64,000 nucleotides of DNA from Pseudomonas sp. Leaf58 (GCF_003627215.1 NZ_CP032677.1:4283501-4347500); one strand, 5' to 3'. Positions 53,473 through 62,372 are shown, counted from the stretch's first letter. Translations and numbers: made by a program. Notes: generated by a model from the letters alone, not told the origin.

Positions 53473-53979
53473 ATGAAAACCCTCGTCGACCACCTGAGCC
53501 AATACGCCAGCTACCACCGCGACCCACGCAACATCGCCACCCACTTCATCGGCATCCCCATGATCGTGCTGGCGGTGACCATCTTGCTGTCCCGCCCCGG
53601 CTGGGAGATGGCCGGCATGTGGCTGTCCCCTGCCCTGCTGGCCGCCGCGGCCTCGGCATGGTTCTACCTGCGCCTGGACCTGCGCTTCGGGCTGGTGATG
53701 GGGTTGTTGCTGGGGCTATGCCTGTGGGTTGGCCAGGTGCTGGCCATGAAGACGACGGGGCTGTGGCTCAGCACCGGGCTGGGGGCGTTCGTGGTGGGCT
53801 GGATCATCCAGTTCGTCGGCCATTACTACGAAGGCCGCAAGCCGGCATTTGTCGACGATGTCAGCGGCCTGATCATCGGGCCGCTGTTCGTGGTGGCAGA
53901 GGCGGCGTTCATGCTGGGCTGGTGCCCCGCGCTGAAACAAGCCGTAGAAACCAACGCCGGCCCGGTGGCCATGCGGTAG
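53473..53979 (+). CDS. DUF962/Mpo1-like membrane protein
   Basis: A 168-residue protein with 4 helices (about residues 27-41, 48-65, 73-92 and 97-115). HxxPxN-type YASYHRDPRNIATHFIGIP and a later GHYYEGRKPAFVDD carry the conserved His of the Mpo1 family (DUF962), Fe-dependent 2-hydroxy fatty-acid dioxygenases in yeast. A related alpha-oxidation role in bacteria is inferred only. GGGAGG precedes the ATG. Confidence 0.8.
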   Translation: MKTLVDHLSQYASYHRDPRNIATHFIGIPMIVLAVTILLSRPGWEMAGMWLSPALLAAAASAWFYLRLDLRFGLVMGLLLGLCLWVGQVLAMKTTGLWLSTGLGAFVVGWIIQFVGHYYEGRKPAFVDDVSGLIIGPLFVVAEAAFMLGWCPALKQAVETNAGPVAMR

Positions 53980-54008
53980 AAGAACACGGCAATGTAAACA
54001 TTCCATGG

Positions 54009-54099
54009 CCCTATCGCCGGCAAGCCAGCTCCCACAGGGATTGCATCAGGCCTGAGGGCCGTGCAGCACCTGTGGGAGCGAGCTTGCCGGCGATAGCGC
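54009..54099. repeat. REP pair of a second sequence type
   Basis: CTATCGCCGGCAAGCCAGCT (then CCCACAGG) and the inverted copy TGGGAGCGAGCTTGCCGGCG (then ATAG) flank 30 bp. It lies between convergent Mpo1-like and pcaC genes. The core GCCGGCAAGC differs from the common GCGGGCNNGCCCGC type. Confidence 0.8.
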
Positions 54100-54107
54100 G
54101 GTACAGG

Positions 54108-54503
54108 TTACTGCTGTCGAGACTCTACACCTAACTCATCCCACACCGATTCAGCCAGGTGGAAGGTGGCATTGGCCGCCGGGATGCCGCAGTAGATCGC
54201 GCTTTGCATCAGCACTTCCTTGATCTCATCACGGGTCACGCCATTGTTGGCGGCCGCACGCAGGTGCAGCTTCAACTCGTCGTTGCGGTTCATGCCGATC
54301 AGCATGGCGATGGTGATCAGGCTGCGGGTATGGCGCGGCAAACCCGGGCGGGTCCAGATGTCACCCCAAGCATGGCGGGTGATCATTTCCTGGAACTCGC
54401 CGTTGAAGTCGGTAAGCTTCTCCAGGCTGCGGTCCACGTGGGCATCGCCAAGCACTGCGCGGCGTACCTGCATGCCGGCGTCGTAACGTTGTTTCTCGTC
54501 CAT
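54108..54503 (-). CDS. pcaC: 4-Carboxymuconolactone decarboxylase PcaC
   Basis: A 131-residue AhpD-fold protein. LPRHTRSLITIAMLIGMNRN and IYCGIPAANATFHLAESVW are the CMD signature. It converts 4-carboxymuconolactone to beta-ketoadipate enol-lactone. ATG 54503 with GAGGAC upstream is used. Last gene of the pcaFTBDC transcript, 10 bp after pcaD. Confidence 0.95.
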   Translation of the reverse strand: MDEKQRYDAGMQVRRAVLGDAHVDRSLEKLTDFNGEFQEMITRHAWGDIWTRPGLPRHTRSLITIAMLIGMNRNDELKLHLRAAANNGVTRDEIKEVLMQSAIYCGIPAANATFHLAESVWDELGVESRQQ

Positions 54504-54513
54504 GGCGCTGTCC

Positions 54514-55305
54514 TCAGTAAGCCAGCAGGAAGTCGAGCAGGCGCCGGCTGAACGCCTCGCCAATTTCGACGTTGGACAAGTGCGCCGCCGGGAATTCGAC
54601 GTACTCGGCGCCTTCGATGCCCGCCTGCATGAAGCGGCCATGCTCCGGGGTGGTCACCACGTCTTCGGTACCGGCAACGATCAGCGTCGGCACCTTTATA
54701 CCGCCCAATTGCTCGCGATAATCGGCATCACGCACCGCCGCGCAGTTGCCGGCATAACCCTGCGGGCTGGTTTGCGCCAGCATTTGGCAAATGCGTTGGG
54801 CCTGCTCAGGCTGAGCCTGGGCAAAACCCGCGGTGAACCAGCGGGCGATGGAGGCATCGCGCAGGTCGACCATGGCCTGCTGGCCGCCCTTGAGCACAGT
54901 GTCGATACGGGTGTTCCACACCTCGTCGTTGGCAATTTTGGCAGCGGTGTTGCACAAGGTCAGGCTGCGCAGGCGCTCGCCAGCATTGATGCCCAGCCAC
55001 TGGCCGATCAGCCCGCCCATCGACAGGCCGATGAAGTGCGCCTTGTTAATGTCCAGCCCGTCGAGCAGCGCCAGTACGTCGCGGCCCAGCTGGTCGATGG
55101 TGTAAGGGCCTTCAGTGACCAGCGAGCCACCGTGGCCGCGGGTGTCGTAGCGCAGCACGCGCAGGTGCTGGCTCCACAGGGGAATTTGCGTGTCCCACAT
55201 GCCCAGGTCAGTGCCCAGCGAGTTGGACAGCACCAGCACCGGAGCGTTTTCCGGGCCATCTATTTGGTAGTTCAAAACGCCATCGGCCAATTGCAAGTGC
55301 GCCAC
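54514..55305 (-). CDS. pcaD: Beta-ketoadipate enol-lactone hydrolase PcaD
   Basis: A 263-residue alpha/beta hydrolase. The nucleophile is Ser95 in GLSMGG, the acid is in GTEDVVT, and the His is in FPAAHLSNVE. It opens the enol-lactone to beta-ketoadipate. The start is GTG at 55305 with AAGGAGA upstream. It follows pcaB by 11 bp. Confidence 0.95.
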   Translation of the reverse strand: MAHLQLADGVLNYQIDGPENAPVLVLSNSLGTDLGMWDTQIPLWSQHLRVLRYDTRGHGGSLVTEGPYTIDQLGRDVLALLDGLDINKAHFIGLSMGGLIGQWLGINAGERLRSLTLCNTAAKIANDEVWNTRIDTVLKGGQQAMVDLRDASIARWFTAGFAQAQPEQAQRICQMLAQTSPQGYAGNCAAVRDADYREQLGGIKVPTLIVAGTEDVVTTPEHGRFMQAGIEGAEYVEFPAAHLSNVEIGEAFSRRLLDFLLAY

Positions 55306-55316
55306 AGCGGTCTCCT

Positions 55317-56669
55317 TCAGGCAGTAAAACGTTGATGTTCGGACACGGCGCGCGCCACCCAGACGCGGGCCTGGCCCAAGTAATGGGCGGGGTCGAGCAA
55401 GCGGTCGAGTTCTTCAGCGGACAGCTCGGCGCTGACCTGCGGCTCGTCACCCAGCACGGCACGCAGGTGGCGCTGTTCGGCCACCGCACGCTGGCAGCAT
55501 TGCTCCAGCAAGTGGTGAGCGCGGTCGCGGCCCAGGCGCTGAGCGAGGACGATACTCACCGCTTCGGCCAGTACCAGGCCTTGGGTCAGGTCAAGGTTGC
55601 GGCGCATGCGCGCGGCATCCACCTCCATGCCCTCGGCAATCACCTGGGCCTGGCGCAAGGCGCCGGAGACCAGGCAACAAATATCTGGCAGGGTTTCCCA
55701 TTCGGCATGCCACAGGCCAAGGCTGCGCTCGTGCTCTTGGGGCATGGCGGCAAACAGCGTCGAGAGCAGGCCCGGCACGCGGGTGGCGGCACCGATCAGT
55801 ACGGCGGCACCAACCGGGTTACGCTTGTGCGGCATGGTCGACGAGCCGCCCTTGCCCGGTGCGCAAGGCTCGAACAGCTCCCCCGCCTCGGTTTGCATCA
55901 GCAGGCTGACATCGCGGCCAAACTTGCCCAGGCTGCCGGCGACCAGGCCCAGCACCGCGGCAAATTCCACCAGCCGATCGCGCTGGGTATGCCAGGGCTG
56001 CTCGGGCAGTGTCAGCTTGAGCTGTGCGGCCAGGGCTTCGGCCACCGGCATTGCCTTGCTGCCCAGGGCGGCCAGGCTGCCCGAAGCACCGCCGAACTGC
56101 AGCACCAGCAGGCGTGGGCGCAGCTCCTGCAAACGCTGACGGTGGCGGGTCAAGGCACCCAACACGCCAGCCAGCTTCATGCCCAGGGTCACCGGGGTAG
56201 CGTGCTGCAGCCAGGTGCGGCCCACCAACGGCGTATCGGCATGCTTCAAGGCCTGCTGCGACAAGGTATCGGCCAGCTTGCCAAGGTCGCTTTCGATCAG
56301 TTCGAGGGCATCGCGCAACTGCAACACCAGGCCAGTGTCCATCGCGTCCTGGCTGGTGGCGCCTAGGTGCACATAGCGCTCGGCTTCCGGCACACCCGTG
56401 GCGATCACTTTGCCCAACGCCTTCACCAGCGGGATCGCCGAATTGCCAGCGGTGGCGATGGCATTGGCCAACGCGCCAACGTCATAGCGTTCGGCCTGGC
56501 ATGCAGCTTCGATGGCCGCCACAGCGCTGTGGGGGACCAGCCCGGCAGCGGCTTCGGCACGGGCCAGTGCAGCTTCGAAATCGAGCATGCCCTGCAAGCG
56601 GCCACGGTCGGAGAAGACCTCGCGCATGGCCGGCGCGGTGAAGTAGGCGTCGAACAGTTGGTTGCTCAT
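55317..56669 (-). CDS. pcaB: 3-Carboxy-cis,cis-muconate cycloisomerase PcaB
   Basis: A 450-residue fumarase/aspartase superfamily enzyme with the signature GKGGSSTMPHKRNPV (about residues 273-287). It lactonises 3-carboxymuconate, the product of protocatechuate 3,4-dioxygenase (whose genes are not in this window). It lies between pcaT and pcaD. Confidence 0.95.
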   Translation of the reverse strand: MSNQLFDAYFTAPAMREVFSDRGRLQGMLDFEAALARAEAAAGLVPHSAVAAIEAACQAERYDVGALANAIATAGNSAIPLVKALGKVIATGVPEAERYVHLGATSQDAMDTGLVLQLRDALELIESDLGKLADTLSQQALKHADTPLVGRTWLQHATPVTLGMKLAGVLGALTRHRQRLQELRPRLLVLQFGGASGSLAALGSKAMPVAEALAAQLKLTLPEQPWHTQRDRLVEFAAVLGLVAGSLGKFGRDVSLLMQTEAGELFEPCAPGKGGSSTMPHKRNPVGAAVLIGAATRVPGLLSTLFAAMPQEHERSLGLWHAEWETLPDICCLVSGALRQAQVIAEGMEVDAARMRRNLDLTQGLVLAEAVSIVLAQRLGRDRAHHLLEQCCQRAVAEQRHLRAVLGDEPQVSAELSAEELDRLLDPAHYLGQARVWVARAVSEHQRFTA

Positions 56670-56678
56670 GCAGCGTCC

Positions 56679-57968
56679 TTAATCATCATGGTGCAGGTAC
56701 GCCGCCTGCTTGGGCAGGCGCAGGCTGAACAGGAAGGCGATCGCCATCATCGCCGTCACGTACCAATAGAAGGTATTTTCCATCCCCAGGGTTTTCAGGC
56801 CCAGTGCCACATATTCGGCCGAACCGCCGAACATTGCGTTGGCCACCGCATAGGCCAGGCCCACACCCAATGCGCGTACCTGCGGCGGGAACATCTCGGC
56901 CTTCACCAGGCCGCTGATCGAGGTGTAGAAACTGACGATACACAACGCCAGGCTGATCAGCACAAAGGCCATGAACGGGCTGGTCACGGTTTTCAGCGCC
57001 ATCAACAGCGGCACCGTGCACAGCGTGCCAAGGGCACCAAACAGCAGCATCGAATTACGTCGGCCGATACGGTCCGAGAGCATGCCGAAGAACGGCTGCA
57101 GCACCATGAACAGGAACAGCGCCCCCGTCATCACGTAGCTGGCATTTTTCGCCGTCATGCCTGCGGTATTGACCAGGTACTTCTGCATGTAGGTGGTGAA
57201 GGTGTAGAAGATCAGCGAGCCGCCTGCGGTGTAACCCAGTACGGTGACAAACGCCGCTGCGTGATTGCGGAACAAGCCACTAACGGAACCCGCGTCCTTG
57301 TCATTGCGGGTTTCGGCACTGCTGGTTTCATGCAGCGAGCGGCGTAGCATCAGCGATATCAGCGCGGCGATGGCCCCCACCACGAACGGAATGCGCCAGC
57401 CCCAAGCCCGCAGCTCGTCTTCGGTCAGTAACTGCTGCAGGATCACCACCACCAGAACCGCCAGCAACTGGCCGCCGATCAAGGTGACATACTGGAACGA
57501 GGCAAAGAAGCCACGTTGCCCGCGCAGGGCCACTTCACTCATGTAGGTGGCGGTGGTGCCGTACTCGCCGCCGACCGACAGCCCTTGGATCAGGCGGGCC
57601 AGCAACAGCAACGCCGGGGCCCAGGTGCCAATGCTGGTGTAGGTGGGCAGGCAGGCGATCATCAGCGAGCCGAAGCACATCATCAGCACCGAGATCATCA
57701 GGGAATTCTTGCGACCATGGCGGTCAGCGAGGCGGCCGAAAATCCAGCCACCGATGGGGCGCATCAAAAAGCCTGCGGCGAACACGCCTGCAGTGTTCAG
57801 TAACTGCACGGTAGGGTCGTCGGAGGGGAAGAAAGCTGGGGCAAAGTAGATAGCGCAGAAGGCGTAGACGTAGAAGTCGAACCATTCCACCAAGTTGCCT
57901 GAAGAGGCACCCACAATAGCGAAGATGCGTTTGCTGCGTTCTTCGCCGGTGTAATAGGTTGAGGTCAT
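56679..57968 (-). CDS. pcaT: Beta-ketoadipate/dicarboxylate MFS transporter PcaT
   Basis: A 429-residue 12-helix protein of the metabolite:H+ symporter group ([38 protein letters not shown]). It is the paralogue of the KgtP-type protein at 29260. Its position within the pca operon and the known PcaT of P. putida identify it as importer of beta-ketoadipate-type dicarboxylates. A REPIN of 95 bp separates it from pcaF upstream. Confidence 0.93.
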   Translation of the reverse strand: MTSTYYTGEERSKRIFAIVGASSGNLVEWFDFYVYAFCAIYFAPAFFPSDDPTVQLLNTAGVFAAGFLMRPIGGWIFGRLADRHGRKNSLMISVLMMCFGSLMIACLPTYTSIGTWAPALLLLARLIQGLSVGGEYGTTATYMSEVALRGQRGFFASFQYVTLIGGQLLAVLVVVILQQLLTEDELRAWGWRIPFVVGAIAALISLMLRRSLHETSSAETRNDKDAGSVSGLFRNHAAAFVTVLGYTAGGSLIFYTFTTYMQKYLVNTAGMTAKNASYVMTGALFLFMVLQPFFGMLSDRIGRRNSMLLFGALGTLCTVPLLMALKTVTSPFMAFVLISLALCIVSFYTSISGLVKAEMFPPQVRALGVGLAYAVANAMFGGSAEYVALGLKTLGMENTFYWYVTAMMAIAFLFSLRLPKQAAYLHHDD

Positions 57969-58066
57969 GGTGCGTTTGCTCCTGGAGGGTCACAGGTAAT
58001 TCTAGACATACCTGGTAACACACTCGTTCCGCCTTATGCCTGGCAATTAGCCTTGGGCCGATCGTA

Positions 58067-58161
58067 CCGGCCTCTTCGCGGGCAAGCCCGCGCCTACAGG
58101 TTCCCGTTGTGCAGTGGGCAACGATCATCCTGTGGGAGCGGGTGTGCCCGCGAAGAGGCCA
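58067..58161. repeat. REPIN inside the pca operon (pcaF-pcaT gap)
   Basis: CCGGCCTCTTCGCGGGCAAG and its inverted copy GTGTGCCCGCGAAGAGGCC flank 55 bp. It lies in the 200-bp gap between co-directional pcaF and pcaT and could separate the stability or expression of pcaF from pcaTBDC. Confidence 0.88.
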
Positions 58162-58168
58162 GAACTGG

Positions 58169-59371
58169 TTAAACCCGTTCGATAGCCAATGCCAAACCTT
58201 GGCCGACGCCCACACACATGGTCGCCAGGCCTTTACGCCCACCACTCTTCTCCAATTGGTGAAGCGCCGTCAGCACCAGGCGCGCACCGCTCATGCCCAG
58301 CGGGTGGCCCAAGGCGATCGCGCCGCCGTTGGGGTTTACCTGCGGCGCATCATCGGCCACACCCAGCTCACGCAGCACCGCCAGGCCTTGGCTGGCAAAG
58401 GCTTCGTTAAGCTCGATCACGTCAAAATCATTCACTGCCACGCCCAGCCGTTCGGTCAGCTTGCGCACCGCCGGTACCGGGCCAATGCCCATCACCCGTG
58501 GCGCGACACCGCCGCTGGCCATCCCCAGGATGCGGGCTCGCGGGGTCAGGCCGTGTTTCTTCACCGCTTCGGCCGAGGCCAGGATCAGCGCCGCAGCACC
58601 GTCGTTCACGCCCGAGGCGTTGCCAGCGGTGACGGTCTTGTCCGGGCCGTTGACCGGCTTGAGCTTGGTCAAGGCTTCCAGGGTGGTTTCCGGGCGCAGG
58701 TGCTCGTCCTGTTCGACGATGGTCTCGCCCTTCTTGTGTGCGATACGCACCGGCACAATTTCTTCAGCGAAGAAGCCGGCAGCCTGGGCGGCGGCGGCCT
58801 TCTGCTGGCTGCGCAGGGCGAAAGCGTCCTGGTCTGCGCGCGAGACCTGGTAATCATCAGCCACGTTGTCAGCGGTTTCTGGCATTGAGTCCACACCGTA
58901 CTGGCTCTTCATCAGTGGGTTGATGAAACGCCAGCCGATGGTGGTGTCTTCAAGCTTCATGTTGCGCGAGTAGCCGCTTTCGGCTTTGCCCATGACAAAC
59001 GGGGCACGCGACATCGATTCGACGCCGCCGGCAATCGCCAGCTCCATTTCACCGCTGGCGATGGCGCGGAAGGCCGTGCCAATGGCATCCATGCCCGACG
59101 CGCACAGGCGGTTCAAGGTAACGCCTGGGATGCTCTGCGGCAGGCCGGCCAGCAACAGCGCCATACGGGCCACGTTGCGGTTGTCTTCACCGGCCTGGTT
59201 GGCGCAGCCGAAGAACACTTCGTCAACCTGGTCCCACTGCACGCCAGGGTTGCGCTCGATCAGCGCCTTCAGCGGCACGGCTGCCAGGTCGTCGGCCCGC
59301 ACCCCGGCCAGGGCGCCGCCAAAGCGGCCGATCGGGGTACGGATGGCGTCACAGATGAATACGTCTCGCAT
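58169..59371 (-). CDS. pcaF: Beta-ketoadipyl-CoA thiolase PcaF
   Basis: A 400-residue thiolase with acyl-acceptor Cys90 ([11 protein letters not shown]), the catalytic His in [16 protein letters not shown] and the second Cys in [12 protein letters not shown]. It splits beta-ketoadipyl-CoA to succinyl-CoA and acetyl-CoA, the last step of the pathway. A PcaR box is about 200 bp upstream. Its ATG overlaps the stop of an upstream relic frame (TGATG), see 59371-59475. Confidence 0.95.
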   Translation of the reverse strand: MRDVFICDAIRTPIGRFGGALAGVRADDLAAVPLKALIERNPGVQWDQVDEVFFGCANQAGEDNRNVARMALLLAGLPQSIPGVTLNRLCASGMDAIGTAFRAIASGEMELAIAGGVESMSRAPFVMGKAESGYSRNMKLEDTTIGWRFINPLMKSQYGVDSMPETADNVADDYQVSRADQDAFALRSQQKAAAAQAAGFFAEEIVPVRIAHKKGETIVEQDEHLRPETTLEALTKLKPVNGPDKTVTAGNASGVNDGAAALILASAEAVKKHGLTPRARILGMASGGVAPRVMGIGPVPAVRKLTERLGVAVNDFDVIELNEAFASQGLAVLRELGVADDAPQVNPNGGAIALGHPLGMSGARLVLTALHQLEKSGGRKGLATMCVGVGQGLALAIERV

Positions 59372-59475
59372 CAGGCTTCTCCTGCCGGCTGGCCTTGGGC
59401 AGCGGCGGTACGGGCTTCGAGGTCACGCAGGGCGGACAGCTCGATTGCGGTGGGTTCGGTAGTGGTCTGCTCGTG
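59371..59475 (-). pseudogene. Relic 3' end of a pcaJ-type CoA-transferase subunit B gene
   Basis: The frame directly before pcaF reads HEQTTTEPTAIELSALRDLE, then ARTAAAQGQPAGEA and stop, the stop overlapping the pcaF ATG as TGATG. An upstream in-frame stop (59494-59496) leaves no start codon. From memory, this closely resembles the C-terminus of the CoA-transferase beta subunit (PcaJ type) encoded just before pcaF in P. aeruginosa and P. fluorescens (order pcaI-pcaJ-pcaF). I infer that the transferase genes were deleted here and this tail was kept, perhaps since it holds the pcaF ribosome-binding site (AGGAG). Confidence 0.6.
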
Positions 59476-59544
59476 GCATTTGGAGGCTCCTGGTCAGGGT
59501 GCTTCAGTGAGCTCAGATTAAGGAGACTGAAGGCTGCCTTACAA

Positions 59545-59577
59545 TCCGATAATCGACTATTTGTGCGATTATCGAAC
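59545..59577. promoter_or_regulatory. PcaR boxes in front of pcaF
   Basis: GTGCGATTATCGAAC at 59563-59577 is the exact PcaR consensus (reverse of GTTCGATAATCGCAC). A partial second copy, TCCGATAATCGACTA (59545-59559), lies 3 bases away in the opposite sense. PcaR with beta-ketoadipate activates pca promoters from such sites. Confidence 0.82.
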
Positions 59578-59630
59578 CATTTGTTGCCCTGCTACCCAGC
59601 AGCCGAGGGCCGCTATGCGGCCCCGGTCCC

Positions 59631-60977
59631 TCAGGTGGCGTCAGCGTGGCTGACCAGCCCCTTGACGATCACACCCACGGTCGCCAATGCAGCCGGCACC
59701 AGCAACGCCGTCAGCACCTGCTCGAACGTCCAGCCCAGCCCCAGCAGCGTTGCACCGCTCCAAGCCCCGAGAATCGCGCCAAAGCGGCCGATACCCAGCA
59801 TCCACGATACCCCCGTGGCGCGGCCCTGAGTCGGGTAGAAGCGAGCCGCCAGCGAGGGCATCGCCGACTGCGCGCCGTTCACGCACATACCAGCGACCAG
59901 CACCAACGTGGCCAACACGGTGATATTGCCCAGGCTTTGCCCCACGGCGTAGGCGAACACCCCGGCCAGCAGGTAGAAAATGCCGATCACCTTGTGCGGA
60001 TTGAAGCGGTCCATGGCCCAGCCCACACCCACTGCACTCAGCACCCCACCGAACTGGAATAGCGCGCCAATGAACGCAGCCTGCTCCATGCTCGCGCCGC
60101 TGTCGCGCATCAGGGTCGGTAGCCAGCTGGTCAGCAGGTAAACGATCACCAGGCCCATGAAGTAGGTCAGCCACAGCAGCACCGTACCCAGGCCGTAGGT
60201 GCCGGAAAAGATCACCGCAAACACGTTGCGCGCGGCCACCGCCTTTTGTTCCGGCACGCTGAAGCTGCCCGCCTCGGCCACCACTTGCGGCGCGATGGGC
60301 GACAGGGTCTTGCGCACCTTGTCGGTACCACGGTTACGCACCACCAGGAACCGCGCCGACTCCGGCAGCCATACCATCAGCACCAGCGCCAGCAGCAACG
60401 GCAGCACGCCCCCGATGACCAGCAGGCTATGCCAGCCATAGGCCGGGATCATCTTGGCAGAAATGAACCCACCACCGGCCATGCCCAGGTTGAAGCCGCA
60501 GAACATGCTGGTCACCAGCAGGGACTTGAGGCGCTCAGGGGTGTATTCGGACAGCAGCGTGGTGGCGTTGGGCATGCCTGCGCCAAGGCCCAGGCCGGTC
60601 AGGAAGCGCAGTACCAGCAGCTGGTCGACGTTGCTCGCGTAGGCCGAGGCCAAGCTGAAGCCGCCGAACACCAGCACCGCGCCCACCAGCACGCCCTTGC
60701 GGCCAAAGCGGTCAGCCAATGGGCCGGAACCCAGGGCGCCGAACACCATGCCGATCAATGCAGCACTCATGACCGGGCCGAGGCTGGCGCGGTCGATCCC
60801 CCACTCCTGCGACAGGGCCGGGGCGATGAAGCCCATGGCGGCGGTGTCCAGGCCATCGAGGAAGACGATCAGAAAGCACAACAGCACGACCCGCCATTGG
60901 TAACGGGACAGCGGCTGCTGGTTGATGAACGACTGAACGTCTAGGCTTTTGCCGACGTTGGTTTGCGCTTGGTTCAT
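59631..60977 (-). CDS. pcaK: 4-Hydroxybenzoate/protocatechuate transporter PcaK
   Basis: A 448-residue MFS protein of the aromatic acid:H+ symporter family. The helix-1 signature FLDGLDTAAMGFIAP and the loop motif ADRFGRKGVLV are present, with a second DxxGR-like MDRFNPHKVIG. It imports 4-hydroxybenzoate and is a chemoreceptor partner in P. putida. I start at ATG 60977; the start codon region holds AACAACAA, a possible Hfq/Crc site. Confidence 0.95.
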   Translation of the reverse strand: MNQAQTNVGKSLDVQSFINQQPLSRYQWRVVLLCFLIVFLDGLDTAAMGFIAPALSQEWGIDRASLGPVMSAALIGMVFGALGSGPLADRFGRKGVLVGAVLVFGGFSLASAYASNVDQLLVLRFLTGLGLGAGMPNATTLLSEYTPERLKSLLVTSMFCGFNLGMAGGGFISAKMIPAYGWHSLLVIGGVLPLLLALVLMVWLPESARFLVVRNRGTDKVRKTLSPIAPQVVAEAGSFSVPEQKAVAARNVFAVIFSGTYGLGTVLLWLTYFMGLVIVYLLTSWLPTLMRDSGASMEQAAFIGALFQFGGVLSAVGVGWAMDRFNPHKVIGIFYLLAGVFAYAVGQSLGNITVLATLVLVAGMCVNGAQSAMPSLAARFYPTQGRATGVSWMLGIGRFGAILGAWSGATLLGLGWTFEQVLTALLVPAALATVGVIVKGLVSHADAT

Positions 60978-60984
60978 TGTTGTT
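60977..60984 (-). promoter_or_regulatory. Putative Hfq/Crc target at the pcaK start
   Basis: AACAACAA on the minus strand runs into the A of the pcaK ATG, fitting AANAAYAA at a position suited to blocking translation. Confidence 0.45.
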
Positions 60985-61230
60985 ATCCAGAATGAGGGGC
61001 ACAGCCTAGCCACTGCACGCGGTCAACCGGTACAGAGGGCGAGAGTTGGGGAAGAGGGCCTGCGTCAGCCTGGATACAACAGTACTGCGCGCGGGTGCGG
61101 CCGCGGCAGCGAGGGGACAGTATTCATGGTAAGTGCCTCTTATGTTTTTTTTGTTCGGCCGGCACAGCCGACCGTTGCGAGAGACATTAATCAGCGCGCG
61201 GAAGTGACGCAATTCACCGCGAACGACACT

Positions 61231-61245
61231 GTGCGTTTATCGCAC
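61231..61245. promoter_or_regulatory. PcaR box variant in front of pcaK
   Basis: GTGCGTTTATCGCAC matches 13 of 15 positions of the PcaR box and is more symmetrical than the others. It is about 250 bp before the pcaK ATG. Confidence 0.65.
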
Positions 61246-61274
61246 AGGAAACGGTTTTGCCTGTTCTAAATTGG

Positions 61275-61299
61275 AAAGGGGGGCGCAAAGCGGCCCCCT
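61275..61299 (-). terminator. Terminator after pcaR
   Basis: On the minus strand AGGGGGC-CGCTTTGC-GCCCCCCTTT lies right after the pcaR stop. Confidence 0.55.
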
Positions 61300-61305
61300 G
61301 CTGGC

Positions 61306-62181
61306 TCAACCAAATAACTGATGGCAAAGGTCCCGGCTAGCCGCCAACAGAATCGGCAAGAAGCGCTGCTCCAGCTCGCTGCGCGTAACCCGCCCAACGT
61401 GGGTGCTCACGTTCAACGCCGCCAGCACCTGCCCGGAGGCGTCATACACCGGTACGGCTATTGAACGCAGCCCTTGTTCCAGCTCCTGGTCCACCACGCA
61501 CCAGCCTTGGGCGCGTACCTGCTGGATACAGGCAAACAGCGATTCGGCGTCATGCACGGTACGGCTGGTACGCGCCTTCAGGTCGGCACGCTCCAGGTAT
61601 TCACGCAGGCTGGTGTCGTCCATGGCCGCCAGCAGAATACGCCCCATCGACGTGCAATAGGCCGGCAGGCGCCCCCCCACCGACAGGTCGACCGAAATCA
61701 GCCGCTCTACCGTGGCCGAACGGGCAATGTAAAGAATGTCATCGCCTTCGAGGGTGGCCATGTTGGCAGCCTCGTGCAGTTGGTCGCTGATGCGGTCCAG
61801 ATAAGGCTGGGCAGAGATCGCCAGCGGCGTCGAAGACAGGTACGCATGCCCCAGCGTCAGCACTTTAGGCAACAGCGAATAAGTGCGCCCGTCGGTGGTG
61901 GCGTAACCCAACTTGATCAGCGTGTGCAGGCAACGGCGCACTGCCGCGCGGGGGATTTCGGTGCGGTGGCTGATCTGGGCGATGGTCAGGTGGCGCTTGC
62001 GCTCCTGAAACGCCTGAATCACCGCCAGGCCACGCGCCAGGGAGGTCATGAAGTCCGGGTCGCCGGTGAAGGCCTGGATGCGCTTGGCCGGGGAAGCCAC
62101 GATCGGCGGCGCCAAGGCAGCCGAGGCGGGCCTTGCCGACTCGGGATTGACGGAATCATTGCCTAGGGTTTCGTCACTCAT
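61306..62181 (-). CDS. pcaR: IclR-family regulator PcaR
   Basis: A 291-residue protein: a variable N-terminal tail (about residues 1-40), winged helix (SLARGLAVIQAFQERKRHLT; IAQISHRTEIPRAAVRRCLH) and an IclR effector domain (about 120-290) that binds beta-ketoadipate. It activates the pca genes in this window and autoregulates. ATG 62181 with GAGGT upstream is used. Two PcaR boxes lie 30-65 bp before the start. Confidence 0.95.
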   Translation of the reverse strand: MSDETLGNDSVNPESARPASAALAPPIVASPAKRIQAFTGDPDFMTSLARGLAVIQAFQERKRHLTIAQISHRTEIPRAAVRRCLHTLIKLGYATTDGRTYSLLPKVLTLGHAYLSSTPLAISAQPYLDRISDQLHEAANMATLEGDDILYIARSATVERLISVDLSVGGRLPAYCTSMGRILLAAMDDTSLREYLERADLKARTSRTVHDAESLFACIQQVRAQGWCVVDQELEQGLRSIAVPVYDASGQVLAALNVSTHVGRVTRSELEQRFLPILLAASRDLCHQLFG

Positions 62182-62209
62182 CGCACACCTCAAAAAAAAA
62201 CGCCCAGTC

Positions 62210-62244
62210 GTGCGATTATCGAACAAACGGCCGATAATCGCAAT
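62210..62244. promoter_or_regulatory. Two PcaR boxes between pcaR and a divergent transcript
   Basis: GTGCGATTATCGAAC (62210-62224) and GCCGATAATCGCAAT (62230-62244) lie in opposite senses 5 bases apart. They cover the pcaR promoter and end where a plus-strand -35-like TTGACC (62244-62249) begins. Confidence 0.75.
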
Positions 62245-62372
62245 TGACCGCTGACACGTTTGCTTATACCTTTCTCATGCCACTTGTGGCTTCTTTGGAG
62301 AGACTGGTCAGGTACCCACCGTAGAAGTCCCCAGGCAACGGCCTCGCCTTTTGGCGAGGCCGTTTTACTTTT
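62244..62372 (+). ncRNA. Candidate small RNA divergent from pcaR
   Basis: TTGACC (62244-62249) and TACCTT (62267-62272), 17 bp apart, could be a promoter with start near 62279. About 60 bases later comes a perfect 10-bp stem CGGCCTCGCC-TTTT-GGCGAGGCCG (62339-62362) followed by TTTTACTTTT, a strong terminator. There is no coding frame of note in between and no upstream plus-strand gene that this terminator could serve. The RNA would be about 90 nt. The overlap of its -35 with a PcaR box suggests PcaR control. I cannot match it to a known RNA family. Confidence 0.5.
62339..62372 (+). terminator. Strong Rho-independent terminator
   Basis: Perfect 10-bp GC-rich stem, TTTT loop, and TTTTACTTTT tail. 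Confidence 0.85.

Larger units (their letters stand above)
60978..61305. other. pcaR-pcaK intergenic region
   Basis: This 328-bp gap contains, from the pcaR side, the pcaR terminator hairpin (61275-61299), a PcaR box variant (61231-61245) and the pcaK leader. No gene is seen. Confidence 0.65.
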
